From Rhodothermales bacterium (GTDB lineage: Bacteria > Bacteroidota > Rhodothermia > Rhodothermales > UBA10348): a stretch of 64,000 nucleotides of DNA. A program made the position numbers and the translations under genes. Under the pieces are notes generated by a model. That model was not told where the DNA came from. It saw nothing but the letters and a program-made list of their open reading frames with translations, and made no database searches. Positions within the stretch are counted from its first letter, which is position 1. Each line of letters opens with the position of its first letter. The stretch is taken from positions 203,806 to 267,805 of the forward strand of contig JAEPNP010000001.1 of assembly GCA_017643395.1 (NCBI GenBank), in the 5' to 3' direction. Of the stretch, positions 16,871-26,429 are shown piece after piece.

Positions 16871-17869
16871 ATGCATAGCAAAAGCCTTCCTCTATCCGAA
16901 CTAGTGACGCTGGTTTACATGACCGCGCTCGTTCTCACCCTCGCCCTGGTCGGCTGCCGGCCGGATAGCGAACCCACTGCCGCCGACACCGCCCCTGAGG
17001 TGACCGAGCGCGTGAGTCCTGCCCCGGCACCTGTGGTGCTTCCGGTCGTGGAGCCCGTGCAACCCCCGGCACCGACCGTGGTGACGCCGGTCACCTACGA
17101 AGAGGCGGAAGCCGCCTGGAACGAGCGCGACTATGTGCGCGCCACCGAGCTCTTCACCCGGTACATCGATCAGAAGCCGGAGAACCCGTGGGGCCACTAC
17201 ATGCTCGGCCTCTCTGCACGCAAAGCCGGCGAACTGGAAATCGCCGAACTCGCCTTCCGCGAAACACTGATGCTCGACGACACCCACGTCAAGTCGTGGC
17301 AGAATCTGGCCCGTACGCTGCTGGACGGCGGTCGCTCGGACGATGCGCTCTCGGTCCTCATCGAGGCTGATTCGCTGTCGCCGGAAAACGGCATCAATCA
17401 CAGACTTCGCGGTCGTGCCCTGCACCAGGCCGGCGAACTGATCAGCGCTGCGGATGCGTATCGCGAAGCGATTCTGATCAACGAATCAGACGCGTGGGCG
17501 ATCAACAACCTGGCCCTCGTGCTGGTGGATGACAAGCGGTACGAGCAGGCACTGACCGCGCTCGCCCAGGCGGTATCGATTGCACCTGATAACGCCACGT
17601 TCCAGAACAACCTGGGCATGGCACTGGAACTGCGAGGATTCTTCCGCGCCGCCGAGTTGGCCTACGGCCGGGCGGTGGACCTGAACATCGACTACGAGCG
17701 CGCACAGTCCAATCTGGATCGAGTCGTAGCGGTCGAGGGCATTGACCCCTCGGAAATCTCCATCGAGACCCTGGCGCAGGCCTTCATCGACGAGGTCAAC
17801 ACATGGCGCGACGAATACGTGGCCCGCGAATTGGGACCGGCCCCGGAACTCACCGACGTGGATTCCTGA
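16871..17869 (+). CDS. Tetratricopeptide repeat lipoprotein
   Basis: 332 residues from the ATG at 16871. A lipoprotein signal ends in LALVGC (Cys near 29), then a Pro/Val/Thr-rich linker (about 30-85) and about six TPR units (90-300) with the usual W/Y/G/A/P spacing (NPWGHYMLGLSARKAGELEIAELAFRETL and following). It is probably an envelope scaffold, partner unknown. It follows the repeat region and faces the DUF4249 operon tail to tail. Confidence 0.88.
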   Translation: MHSKSLPLSELVTLVYMTALVLTLALVGCRPDSEPTAADTAPEVTERVSPAPAPVVLPVVEPVQPPAPTVVTPVTYEEAEAAWNERDYVRATELFTRYIDQKPENPWGHYMLGLSARKAGELEIAELAFRETLMLDDTHVKSWQNLARTLLDGGRSDDALSVLIEADSLSPENGINHRLRGRALHQAGELISAADAYREAILINESDAWAINNLALVLVDDKRYEQALTALAQAVSIAPDNATFQNNLGMALELRGFFRAAELAYGRAVDLNIDYERAQSNLDRVVAVEGIDPSEISIETLAQAFIDEVNTWRDEYVARELGPAPELTDVDS

Positions 17870-18120
17870 GCCGTGTTGGGGGGCGGAAAGTCCGCTCCCC
17901 AACTACCTCCCCCGCCATCGCTGCGGACGGCTGATTGGGGGGACATCGCAGCGAAACGGAAGGCCCCACTCGCCGACGGCGGGTGGGGCCTGGCGGTTTG
18001 CGGCCAGCGCGCCCCGTCCCCGGCCTGGCGGTTGCGCCCGCGCGCCCCATCCGGCCGAGAGCCCAGCCCCAGACGGCCTCAGCCAACCCCGGCCGGCCAC
18101 CAGCAGCCAGCCCGCACCCA
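17870..18120. other. Convergent intergenic spacer with two stem-loops
   Basis: A stem TTGGGG(G)GCGGA / TCCGCTCCCCAA at 17876-17902 right after the TPR gene stop, and a second inverted repeat AGGCCCCAC / GTGGGGCCT near 17962-17992. Neither has a T-run, but the first is well placed to end transcripts. The rest is GC-rich and shows no gene. Confidence 0.5.
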
Positions 18121-19017
18121 TCACCCCGAATCCAGCGGAAACACAAAGGGCATGGGCTCGGACCGATTCATGGCAGAAAACACGCCGATCAACCCATGCA
18201 CTCCGGTCTCCAAGAAGACAGGTTCGATGAAGGGATTGACGTTGGCCTCTCGCTGCCTGTCCAGGCGCTCGTAAAACTCGGCGGCCTCGCGGTCCAGGCT
18301 CTGGATGTAGACTAGGGCCTTGTCGTCCTTGTAGTTCGTGTGGGCCGGCTCGACCACAAAGCGCACCGGGGCGCCGTCCAGCCGGTCATCGAAGTACACG
18401 AAGCGACCTACGTCGGTTTGCCACACCTTCTCATCTTCAGCCAGACAGGGACTGCGATATTCCCGGTCGTCCACGGTCTCATGCCGAGTGTCGAGCTCGC
18501 GCACCATTTCGAAGCGGTACTGATCGGACCGTCCGGGGATGTCGTCGAAATTCACCACGACCCCCTCGTGTCCACCATAAATGTCGACAAAGGTCTCCAC
18601 GTAGGAAACGTCGCTGATTGTGGCAGCCGGCACATTGGTCGTCGCTTCGGCCGTGTACGACTGCCCCCGCCGGGTCAGCGACAGGGTGTATGTGGCGTTC
18701 TCCCGGATCTGGATGGACCCGGCGTAGAAGGGCTCCCATCGGCACCACCAGCGGCTGTAGGTGGAATCAACCACCAGTTGATCCAGACCGTCCGGCCCCA
18801 GAATGTTGACGACCGCATCGTCCACAAACAGCTGCGACGGAGTCAGCCGCGACGAGAAGAAGGGCACGGTCTCGTTCAGGTAGATGCGCGGTGTTTCGCC
18901 CGGCATGAGCAGGCCTTCGATCGCCATGGTCGGCCGATAGGGTTGCTCGGTGATGCCAATGGTCTTCTTGCAGCCCAGCAGGCTGAGCGCAGCCAATACA
19001 AGCAGAGTTGCTCTCAT
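18121..19017 (-). CDS. DUF4249 family lipoprotein
   Basis: 298 residues with a lipoprotein signal ending in LSLLGC. The body matches DUF4249, secreted beta-rich lipoproteins that in Bacteroidota-type genomes almost always follow a TonB-dependent receptor; shared features are an early EGLLMPGExPRIYLNETVPFF segment and YTLSLTRRGQSYTAEATTNVP. The start overlaps the receptor stop as TGATG. It is probably the outer-membrane accessory lipoprotein of that receptor; the ligand is unknown. Confidence 0.85.
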   Translation of the reverse strand: MRATLLVLAALSLLGCKKTIGITEQPYRPTMAIEGLLMPGETPRIYLNETVPFFSSRLTPSQLFVDDAVVNILGPDGLDQLVVDSTYSRWWCRWEPFYAGSIQIRENATYTLSLTRRGQSYTAEATTNVPAATISDVSYVETFVDIYGGHEGVVVNFDDIPGRSDQYRFEMVRELDTRHETVDDREYRSPCLAEDEKVWQTDVGRFVYFDDRLDGAPVRFVVEPAHTNYKDDKALVYIQSLDREAAEFYERLDRQREANVNPFIEPVFLETGVHGLIGVFSAMNRSEPMPFVFPLDSG

Positions 19018-21299
19018 CAGAATCGCACGTTGTAGGAGATGCTGGGCACGATGGGCAGCAGAGCGACCTGTTTGGCCACGGGCTCGCCGGTCTTGATGTC
19101 CAGATCCAGGTAGACGTAGTAGGGATTCAGGCGGCTGTAGGCGTTGTAGGCGCCAATCACAAGCTCGCCCTCGTCAAACCAGCGGGGACTCGCGATCGTG
19201 CGCGTGGCCGAGACGTCCAGCCGGTGGTAGTTGGGCATGCGGAAGTTGTTGACCTGCTCGTAGTCGTAGAACAGGCCTTCGTAGAGCTCCCCGCCCAGGC
19301 TGACATGCACGCGGCCAACGGGCAGCGTGGCCGCCGGCCCACTCTGGAAAACGAACGCGCCCGAAAGTGACCACTTGCCCGGCAACTCGTACGTCGCAGC
19401 AGCAGACACATTGTGCCGCCGGTCATATCGGAAGGGAAAGACCTCCCCGCGATTGAGCGCTGGAAACCGCTGGCGCGTCCAACTCAGCGTGTAGCTGAGC
19501 CACCCCGAAAGCTTGCCCGCCCGGCGTTTTACAAACAGCTCCGCCCCGTAGGACCAGCCCCGTCCAAACGTGAGCTGACGGTCGATGTCCTGGTAGGCGA
19601 GAATCTGGGTCCCCTCACGGAACAGGACCTGGTTGCGCATTTCCTTGTAGTACCCCTCCAGGCTGGCCTCATAGCGCCCTTCCCGGAAATTCCGGAAGTA
19701 GCCAAACGCGTATTGCGTGGCCTCCTGGGGCCTGGCCGCCCGACTCGCCGGGGTCCAGATATCGGTCGGGAGCGATGCGGTCGTGCTCGGAACCAGATGC
19801 ACGAACTGATTCATCCGTGTAAAGCTGGCCTTGAAGGAAGACCGCTCGGTCAGACTCAGGCGCACCGCAAGTCGGGGCTCAATCGCTGAATAGGTGGTGT
19901 CGTCACCGCTGTACCATGGAATCCTCAGGCCGGCACTCAGGCCAAACCGCCCGTTGGAGTCCCAGTCGTCCTGAATGAACACGGCAGACTCGTGCACTTT
20001 CCGCTCGGGAATCTGGCCGGCGTCGATTCCGGCGACCACGTGCCCCGTCGGGAGCTGTCCGCCGGTCCCGGTGGACATGAACACATGACGCGTCGTCGTG
20101 CCACCGATCCGGATGTTGTGGCGGGGCGCCGGGTAGAATTCCAGCACCGCCTTTGCCGTCAGATCGTTGATGCCAGAGTAGTTCTGGGAGTAGAACTGCC
20201 CCTGGATGGTGTTCACCCGGATGAAGTACTCGTTGCTGACCAGCGAGACGTTGGAGAACAACCGGGGCCCGAAAATGTGATTCCAGCGCAGCGTGCCGGT
20301 GGAGTTGCCGAAGCGAATGCCGTAGCCGGTTCCGGAAGCGTCGAGGTACTCCGCGTGATCCCGGCCGCGGAAGCCGCTCAGGTAGATCCGGTCATTCTCT
20401 CCGGCACTGTAGTTCAGCTTGCCGTTGAGGTCGTAGAAGTAGTAGACCCGGTCCTTCTGAAAGGGCCGAATCAACAGGTCCAGGTAGCTCCGCCGGCCGG
20501 AGAGGATGTAGGACGCCTTGCCCTTTGCCAGCGGCCCCTCGATGGTGGCGTGCGACGATACGATGCCGACACCCGCCTGGCCTTCAAACTCCTGCCGGTT
20601 GCCATCCCTCATGGAGACGCGCAGGATGGACGAAAGTCGGCCGCCGTACTGGGCGGGAAAACCACCCTTCACCAACTCCACGTTGTTCAGGGCACGCGAA
20701 TTGAACGCGCTGAACAATCCGAACAGGTGGCTTGGGTTGTAGACCGTGGCTTCGTCCAGTTCGACCAGGTTCTGGTCGGCGTTGCCACCACGCACGTGGT
20801 ATCCGGTGGTGCCCTCCTGCGCCTGCTGCACGCCGGGAAGTAGTTGGATCACCTTGAGCACGTCCTGCTCGCCCAGCAGTGCAGGCAACTGCTCCACATA
20901 TCGAATGGGAACGTCCACGACACTCATGCGCGTCGTGCGCACGTTGTCCTCCACCAGGGCCTCAGCCGAGACGACTACCTCATCAAGCAGACCTGCGCCG
21001 GGCTGGAGAGCGACGTTCAGCCGGACGTCCCGATTCAGATAGACCTTTTTGACCTGAGGTTCGAACCCTACAAACGTGAAAGCCAGCGTCGTCGAGTCCG
21101 CTGCGTCCAGGGTCAGCGAGTAGAATCCGTAGGCATTGGCGGCCGTGCCGGTCCCGGCGGTCACGGCGTGCACATTCGCCCCGATCAGGGTCTCGCCATT
21201 GGTGGCATCCGTAATGACGCCGCTGATCGTGAAGCGCTGGGCCTGGACGTTCGAGCCGAACGCAACCATGCAGACGATGAAAACGATCAGGGTGCGCAT
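19017..21299 (-). CDS. TonB-dependent outer membrane receptor
   Basis: 760 residues. Signal peptide (1-20, ends VQAQ), a CarboxypepD_reg-like domain (about 22-110; ISGVITDATNGETLIGANVHA), then the plug (about 125-230; YVEQLPALLGEQDVLKVIQLLPGVQ, YHVRGGNADQNLVELDEATVYN) and a 22-strand-type barrel ending in the outer-membrane signature YNVRF. It moves a ligand across the outer membrane using TonB energy. It is coupled to the DUF4249 gene and lies 70 bp after the STN-type receptor of the same operon. Confidence 0.93.
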   Translation of the reverse strand: MRTLIVFIVCMVAFGSNVQAQRFTISGVITDATNGETLIGANVHAVTAGTGTAANAYGFYSLTLDAADSTTLAFTFVGFEPQVKKVYLNRDVRLNVALQPGAGLLDEVVVSAEALVEDNVRTTRMSVVDVPIRYVEQLPALLGEQDVLKVIQLLPGVQQAQEGTTGYHVRGGNADQNLVELDEATVYNPSHLFGLFSAFNSRALNNVELVKGGFPAQYGGRLSSILRVSMRDGNRQEFEGQAGVGIVSSHATIEGPLAKGKASYILSGRRSYLDLLIRPFQKDRVYYFYDLNGKLNYSAGENDRIYLSGFRGRDHAEYLDASGTGYGIRFGNSTGTLRWNHIFGPRLFSNVSLVSNEYFIRVNTIQGQFYSQNYSGINDLTAKAVLEFYPAPRHNIRIGGTTTRHVFMSTGTGGQLPTGHVVAGIDAGQIPERKVHESAVFIQDDWDSNGRFGLSAGLRIPWYSGDDTTYSAIEPRLAVRLSLTERSSFKASFTRMNQFVHLVPSTTASLPTDIWTPASRAARPQEATQYAFGYFRNFREGRYEASLEGYYKEMRNQVLFREGTQILAYQDIDRQLTFGRGWSYGAELFVKRRAGKLSGWLSYTLSWTRQRFPALNRGEVFPFRYDRRHNVSAAATYELPGKWSLSGAFVFQSGPAATLPVGRVHVSLGGELYEGLFYDYEQVNNFRMPNYHRLDVSATRTIASPRWFDEGELVIGAYNAYSRLNPYYVYLDLDIKTGEPVAKQVALLPIVPSISYNVRF

Positions 21300-21369
21300 G
21301 CCGCCAGTCGGGTTGGTTACCCTTTGGACACGCGGCGACTTCGCAACGCGTAAGTCCCATCGCCCGAAT

Positions 21370-23907
21370 TCAGAGGTGCACGCGCACGGAACAAATCAGC
21401 ACGCGGGGCAGGCCGTGAATGGCGTATCTCCCGTCGGCGTCCAGTCGATACTCCACCACATTGTTTCGTGCCGTCACGTTGATGGCGTCAAGCCGCAAGG
21501 TGACTGGAAGTGCACTTCGCGACATGGTGTAGGAAAGGGCGGCGTCGAGCTGCGCGTAGAGCGGCAGCCGATCCTCATCGGGGCGTGCGACCTCGCCGGG
21601 CAGATACGCATAGTAGGCGCGACGCATACCCCAGGATCGCCCTCGCACCAGTTCACCACTCATCGACAGATACCATGCCGGTGCGGGGCGCCAGATCGCG
21701 CCACCGGCGACACGCAACGGTTGCTCCCAGGGCGAGCGAATTTCGGCGCCTCCATAGCGACCTGGCACGGTCCTTCGCGAGCGAGACAATTCCAGCGCTC
21801 CCTGCACTTCCAGGCTGCCTGGACGCCAATCGACCTCCAGTGAAGCGCCGGAAGCCGTTCCGGACGCCTCCCCAACACTCGGCCCTCCGGACTGGAGAGC
21901 GACGTCATGCAGGCGCAGAAACTCCTTGCGATAGGCGCGGCTGGTTACGGTGAGGTCCGGCGCACCCTGCCAGGCGGCCTCCAGCACCGCGTGTGCGGCG
22001 GTCGCCGGCCGCTGGTCGGCCGTCAGAGGCAGCCAGACCCGAAACGTCGGCAGTACGGCCGACAGGCTCCAGCTCGCCAGATCAAACTGGTTGAGGTATT
22101 GCCGATAGAGTCCGACTGCTGCCCGACCGGAGGTCCGTCCCCGCTCCAGGTGCACAGCCGCCCGCGGCTCCGCATACAGAGTTCGACGGGCGTGCACCCA
22201 CACCAGCCGTGATCCTCCGGTCACCTTGACGGCCGAACCGAGGTACCAGTCTGAATCCAGGGCAGCTTCAGCGAGCCAGCGCGCCTCCGGGGTTTCGGGA
22301 GGCAACAGTTCCCGGGTTGGGTCGCGAGGGTCGACACCCATGCGCGAGTCTGTGTCCACGTTTCGCACTCTCAGATCCAGGTTCATCGAGACACGAGGAC
22401 GCAGACTTGTCTGCAGCACTGCGTAGACGCCTTCCGAAACGACTTCGTTGAATTCCGACCCCTGGGCGCCCCGTGGAGCCTGCGGCGACTCGGCAAACGG
22501 GTGGTTCAGAAGAAACGAGGATGTCCACACACCTGCCGACATGAGCGTACGCGTGCCGGGCAACCAGCTGTACCGGGCCTGGAAGGCGCGATTGCGCCAG
22601 ACGTACTCATCCGACACGGCATCCAGCTCAAACGGCGGAGACTCAAGCGCGGGAGTACCGAACCGGTTGTCGCCCAAATAGGCGGAGGCATACAGCCAGC
22701 CGGCCGCCCCGACGGTCCGCTTGACCGCGGCGTGGGCATCGGCATAGCTCATGATCACCGGCTGCTGCTGCAGCGCGGCCCCCAGTTGCTCAAGTTCGGT
22801 TGCGTCTGATTCGAACAGCCGGGAGGCGAGCCATGGGTCCGGCCGGCTCCACTGGCGGATTCTTCGGTCCAGCGCATTCGGCCGAAGGTGTCGCCCCAGT
22901 TCGCTGCGAGCGGCCAACATCATCTCCCACTTATCCCGGCGACCTGAAACGCGTGCGTCCGCCGCGAGCGGCGACACCTGCACCACGGCGGCGCGACCGC
23001 CAGGGCCATCGTGCAGGGAGTGCTCCGCATGAATGCTCCCCGCAAGCCCCGAGTTCGACCGCACTGACGATCCGGCTCGGTGCACCATCATGTCGCGAAC
23101 GGCCAGCGGGCTGAAAGGGCTGAACACCCCACCATTCGGCAGCGGCACAAAAATGGGCGTGCCGTCCAGGAAGAGACCGTGTTCTCCAGGTGCACTGCCC
23201 TCCAGGAGCACACCGGCCCCGCCGGGATCCACACGAACCCCGGATACTCGGGCCGCCCCTCCGACGCCGCCCGTGGTGAGAGCGCGCACGTCATCGACAA
23301 GGCCCCGAACCGCCGAGGTGCCTTCCTCCAGGCTCCGGGCCTTCAACCCGGAGACGAGCACAGCCTGCCCCTGAACGATGCGTTGCTGCAGGGGAATGGA
23401 CCGGGCCGCTCGCGCCGTCCATACGGTGTCGATCCGGGTCTCGTAGGCGACATGGGTGATGCGAACCGGGTGCGGGCCGGGTCGCACCATGCCGAGCAGA
23501 AATCGACCTTCCTCGTCAGTGAGCGTTCCTGTACCGGCGGACACATCCTGCACGTGAGCATGGCGCACCGGCTGGCCGGAGACCGCATCGACCACACGCC
23601 CGACAATGGAGGCCAACTCCGGACGGCGCTCAGGGGCTCCAATCACCACGTGCACACCGGACGAGAGGGTCACATAGTCCAGCCCGGTGTGATCGAGAAT
23701 GCACCGGAGAGCCGCCACCGCATCCTGTGTGCGAATCCGGCAGGTGGTCCGCCTTCCGTCGACCAGTGCCGATTCATACAGCAACTCGATTTTCGACCGC
23801 GCCACCAGTAGCCGTAGGGCCTCGGCCACCGGCGCATCAATAGCCTGGATCTCGATAACGCGGGTCTCCTGCGCCTGGAGTTCAGGCGGGTGCAGAAGTC
23901 CCAGCAA
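21370..23907 (-). CDS. TonB-dependent receptor-like protein with N-terminal STN domain
   Basis: At least 845 residues. A secretin/TonB N-terminal (STN) domain (about 15-90) precedes a CarboxypepD-like domain (about 100-180; SIVGRVVDAVSGQPVRHAHV), a plug-like region with LFLDGTPIFVPLPNGGVFSPFSP, and a long beta-rich barrel. STN domains let FecA-type receptors signal to a FecR anti-sigma, and fecR ends 44 bp upstream. The coordinates use the TTG at 23907, but the signal peptide is then too short; the frame continues upstream to 23946, giving AAFRHTLVLVVALLGLL, with only ATA/ATC/CTG available as starts. The C-terminus (VRVHL) lacks the usual terminal Phe. Confidence 0.8.
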   Translation of the reverse strand: MLGLLHPPELQAQETRVIEIQAIDAPVAEALRLLVARSKIELLYESALVDGRRTTCRIRTQDAVAALRCILDHTGLDYVTLSSGVHVVIGAPERRPELASIVGRVVDAVSGQPVRHAHVQDVSAGTGTLTDEEGRFLLGMVRPGPHPVRITHVAYETRIDTVWTARAARSIPLQQRIVQGQAVLVSGLKARSLEEGTSAVRGLVDDVRALTTGGVGGAARVSGVRVDPGGAGVLLEGSAPGEHGLFLDGTPIFVPLPNGGVFSPFSPLAVRDMMVHRAGSSVRSNSGLAGSIHAEHSLHDGPGGRAAVVQVSPLAADARVSGRRDKWEMMLAARSELGRHLRPNALDRRIRQWSRPDPWLASRLFESDATELEQLGAALQQQPVIMSYADAHAAVKRTVGAAGWLYASAYLGDNRFGTPALESPPFELDAVSDEYVWRNRAFQARYSWLPGTRTLMSAGVWTSSFLLNHPFAESPQAPRGAQGSEFNEVVSEGVYAVLQTSLRPRVSMNLDLRVRNVDTDSRMGVDPRDPTRELLPPETPEARWLAEAALDSDWYLGSAVKVTGGSRLVWVHARRTLYAEPRAAVHLERGRTSGRAAVGLYRQYLNQFDLASWSLSAVLPTFRVWLPLTADQRPATAAHAVLEAAWQGAPDLTVTSRAYRKEFLRLHDVALQSGGPSVGEASGTASGASLEVDWRPGSLEVQGALELSRSRRTVPGRYGGAEIRSPWEQPLRVAGGAIWRPAPAWYLSMSGELVRGRSWGMRRAYYAYLPGEVARPDEDRLPLYAQLDAALSYTMSRSALPVTLRLDAINVTARNNVVEYRLDADGRYAIHGLPRVLICSVRVHL

Positions 23908-23950
23908 CGCGACAACCAGGACCAGTGTATGCCGAAACGCAGCTATCGGA

Positions 23951-24841
23951 TCAACGATCGGTCACTTCAAAGCCGTCGGACGTGGGGGAGTAGGTCAGAG
24001 CCAGCATCAAGGAAAGGTCTCCCAGTACCTCCTCAGCCGAGGCGGGACCACGAAATGCTCCGTTCACAAGACGCCCCTGCATTTCCGACGTGCGATTTTC
24101 GATGCGGACCCCGAACCGGCGCTCGATGTCCTGGAGGACAGCAGAGAACGGGGCGTCCACAAAGACGAAATCGCCGTTGGTCCAGTCAAGCGCGACGTCG
24201 ACACCAAACTCGGGCGCGTCCAGGATGCGGCCTGCCTGGATCCGGCGCGAGCTGCCGGCCTCAATGCGTTCGGCGGCAACAGCCGACTCGAGTCGCACAC
24301 TGCCCTCTTCAAGATGCACAGCGGTACCTGCCTCCCCCGGCCAGGCACGCACGACGAACCGGGTTCCAAGCACCGTGACCCGCGCGTCCCCGGTATGGAC
24401 ACGAAAGACCCGCTGCGACGGAACCACGTCGAAGCGCGCCTCACCCCGAAGATGCACGGGCGCGGACCGGCGCAGCGGCCCCGGCATGTCAAGCTCACTG
24501 CCGGGGTGTAAAAGCACGGTGGAACCATCCCGCAACGTGACCAGCTGGGTATTTCCCGCCGGGGCGACCAGTGTAGACCCGGACCAGCCAAGAGCGACGG
24601 CGACGAGGAGCACCGCAGCGGCAGCAGCCCCCCATTTCCAGGGAAAGCGGCGCCCCGACGGCTGGGCGCCTGCAAGGATGTCCTGACGGAGTACCTCCGC
24701 CTCGGCTACACCCAGAGACGGCTCCGGTGCCACGGAGCCGGCGAGATCCCAGGCGCGCTTCAACGGCTCACGTTCCGCCGCCGGAAGACCACTGAGCAAA
24801 GCGTCGAGTTCGGTTTCGGGAGTCATTCCTGGGTCCATCAT
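23951..24841 (-). CDS. FecR-family anti-sigma regulator
   Basis: 296 residues. A cytoplasmic N-terminal part (1-85) is followed by one membrane helix (about 88-105; AAAAAVLLVAVALGWS), the periplasmic FecR domain (about 115-215; LRDGSTVLLHPGSEL, VHLRGEARFDV, VTVLGTRFVVRAW) and a C-terminal DUF4974-like segment (NGDFVFVDAPFSAVLQDIERRFGV). FecR senses the occupied receptor and controls the sigma factor, whose stop overlaps this start (ATGA). It fits a cell-surface signalling operon. Confidence 0.92.
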   Translation of the reverse strand: MMDPGMTPETELDALLSGLPAAEREPLKRAWDLAGSVAPEPSLGVAEAEVLRQDILAGAQPSGRRFPWKWGAAAAAVLLVAVALGWSGSTLVAPAGNTQLVTLRDGSTVLLHPGSELDMPGPLRRSAPVHLRGEARFDVVPSQRVFRVHTGDARVTVLGTRFVVRAWPGEAGTAVHLEEGSVRLESAVAAERIEAGSSRRIQAGRILDAPEFGVDVALDWTNGDFVFVDAPFSAVLQDIERRFGVRIENRTSEMQGRLVNGAFRGPASAEEVLGDLSLMLALTYSPTSDGFEVTDR

Positions 24842-25404
24842 GATCGTGCCTCTTCAGCATGCATGCCCGCCTCCCGATGCAGATCCAGATGCGCCCGCAG
24901 GTCGCGAAGGGCGTGCACGATGTGGGTCTGGACCGTTCGCACGGACAACCCCATAATCCGGGCGATCTGGTCATGGGTCAGCGCGTGGTAGCGACTGAGC
25001 AGGAAAGCTTCCGAACGGCGTGGCGGCATCGCCCGAATGCCCTCGCGGACCAGTCTTTCGAGGTCCTGCGACGATTCCTGATCAGGCGCGCCGGGTTCCG
25101 GCAGTTCTCCGGGCAGCTCTACGCGCCGCAGCTTGCGGCGCATGTTCAGGGCGCGGTTCCGGGTCATGCGATACAGCAGGGCCTTCAGTGAGATGCGAAT
25201 CGAGAGCGACTCACGCATTTCCCACAACTTCAGGAAGACGTCCTGAACGACATCGCCCGCCGATGCACTGCCCGCAATTCCCGCGGCGTACCGGTACAAG
25301 GCGTCCTGGTACGCCGTCACGGCAGACTCAAAGGCCTCCCGGTCGGACTGCTGAATCCTTTCGGGCAGCGTTTTGGATGGCGATGGGGTCACGCGGTCGG
25401 TCAT
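24838..25404 (-). CDS. ECF RNA polymerase sigma factor, FecI-like
   Basis: 188 residues with sigma region 2 (about 25-90; ALYRYAAGIAGSASAGDVVQDVFLKLWEMRE) and region 4 (about 125-180; MPPRRSEAFLLSRYHALTHDQIARIMGLSVRTVQTHIVHAL). It should direct polymerase to this operon's own promoter when FecR is activated. It is the first gene of a five-gene minus-strand operon: sigma, FecR, STN receptor, receptor, DUF4249. Confidence 0.93.
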   Translation of the reverse strand: MTDRVTPSPSKTLPERIQQSDREAFESAVTAYQDALYRYAAGIAGSASAGDVVQDVFLKLWEMRESLSIRISLKALLYRMTRNRALNMRRKLRRVELPGELPEPGAPDQESSQDLERLVREGIRAMPPRRSEAFLLSRYHALTHDQIARIMGLSVRTVQTHIVHALRDLRAHLDLHREAGMHAEEARS

Positions 25405-25488
25405 CGGGTGTGGCCTGAAGACACACGACCCTGCGGCTACGCGTAATCGACGGCGCTGGTCCTCCCGAATCGGACCCCGCGCCCGGGC

Positions 25489-25881
25489 TCAGCTCCAGTT
25501 CACGATCGCAATGACGGCGAGAATCACCAGTCCGATGGCAAACAGGGTCCCCAGGAGATCGGCCGAAGCCTCTTCGCGGCGCGACTCTTCAGTCTCTTCC
25601 AGTCGGCGCTCGGTTTCCCACGCTTCGAACTCGCTGGCCAGTTGGTCGACCCGCAGCTGCAGATAGCGAGCGCCTGCGCGATCCCGGTCCCCGTCCGTGG
25701 CGGTCAGGGCCATGGCATACACGCCTCGTCGGGATCGACCCGACTCCAATTCCAGCGCGGCGCGATCGAAGAGCATTTCCTCGCGCACGTTCTCTTCCGC
25801 ATCGTCCATCTCCAGAAAGAAGGACTCGACGGGAAGCTCATGTCGTGCCAGACGGCGCCGCCGTTCTACAAGTGTGGCCAT
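25489..25881 (-). CDS. Unknown protein with C-terminal membrane anchor
   Basis: 130 residues, not recognised. The first 100 are charged and helical (Arg/Glu-rich, probably coiled coil), and the last 20 form one hydrophobic helix (LLGTLFAIGLVILAVIAIVNW), so it looks tail-anchored with the bulk in the cytoplasm. It starts with ATG at 25881 and has its own small intergenic gaps; no operon partner is obvious. Confidence 0.65.
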   Translation of the reverse strand: MATLVERRRRLARHELPVESFFLEMDDAEENVREEMLFDRAALELESGRSRRGVYAMALTATDGDRDRAGARYLQLRVDQLASEFEAWETERRLEETEESRREEASADLLGTLFAIGLVILAVIAIVNWS

Positions 25882-25983
25882 GACTCAGCAGTTGTTCACC
25901 CGCGGAAGGGCAAACGCTGGGCCAAGCCCGAATCGTAGCTGGAAGCCAGATTTCGCGACTCGCGGGGCGGAAGATTCGTCCCC

Positions 25984-26349
25984 TCAGGCGGCCTTCTGAT
26001 CGCTCACGATGGGCAGTTTGGCTGTGACCATCGTTGCCGTGCTTGCCGCCGCGGCGAGCAGTCGCAACTCGACGGCATCGCGCGGCAAAAGGACAGACTC
26101 CACCCTCCAGGGGCTTTTTTCGGCACCGTGCCAGACCAGCAGGAAGGTGCGCTTTGTATCCATTTCCACGTGGTTCGGCACGCGAAGACAGACGGTGGTG
26201 TCCTTGAACACGGCTGCGTAGGAGGCCAGCAAACCATTGTCGCCGGCTCCTTCAATAAGGCTCGCTACAAACTTGCCCGCCATGGGGTGGGCAAGGATGA
26301 TGCTAATGAGGTCGTCGTGGTCGATTGACCCGAGGCTCACTCGCTTCAT
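25984..26349 (-). CDS. Unknown soluble protein
   Basis: 121 residues from the ATG at 26349; an in-frame TTG at 26367 would add six. No signal peptide, membrane helix or known motif. The middle (SYAAVFKDTTVCLRVPNHVEMDTKRTFLLVWHG) looks like an alternating beta segment. It lies between the tail-anchored protein and the cytochrome gene on the same strand. Function unknown. Confidence 0.6.
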   Translation of the reverse strand: MKRVSLGSIDHDDLISIILAHPMAGKFVASLIEGAGDNGLLASYAAVFKDTTVCLRVPNHVEMDTKRTFLLVWHGAEKSPWRVESVLLPRDAVELRLLAAAASTATMVTAKLPIVSDQKAA

Positions 26350-26429
26350 GGCTATCGGTGAGTGCAAGTGGGGGGGAGGGCTGCCCCTCCGTTATCGGCA
26401 CCCGACAGCTGGTGATTAAGAGGAGCTTC

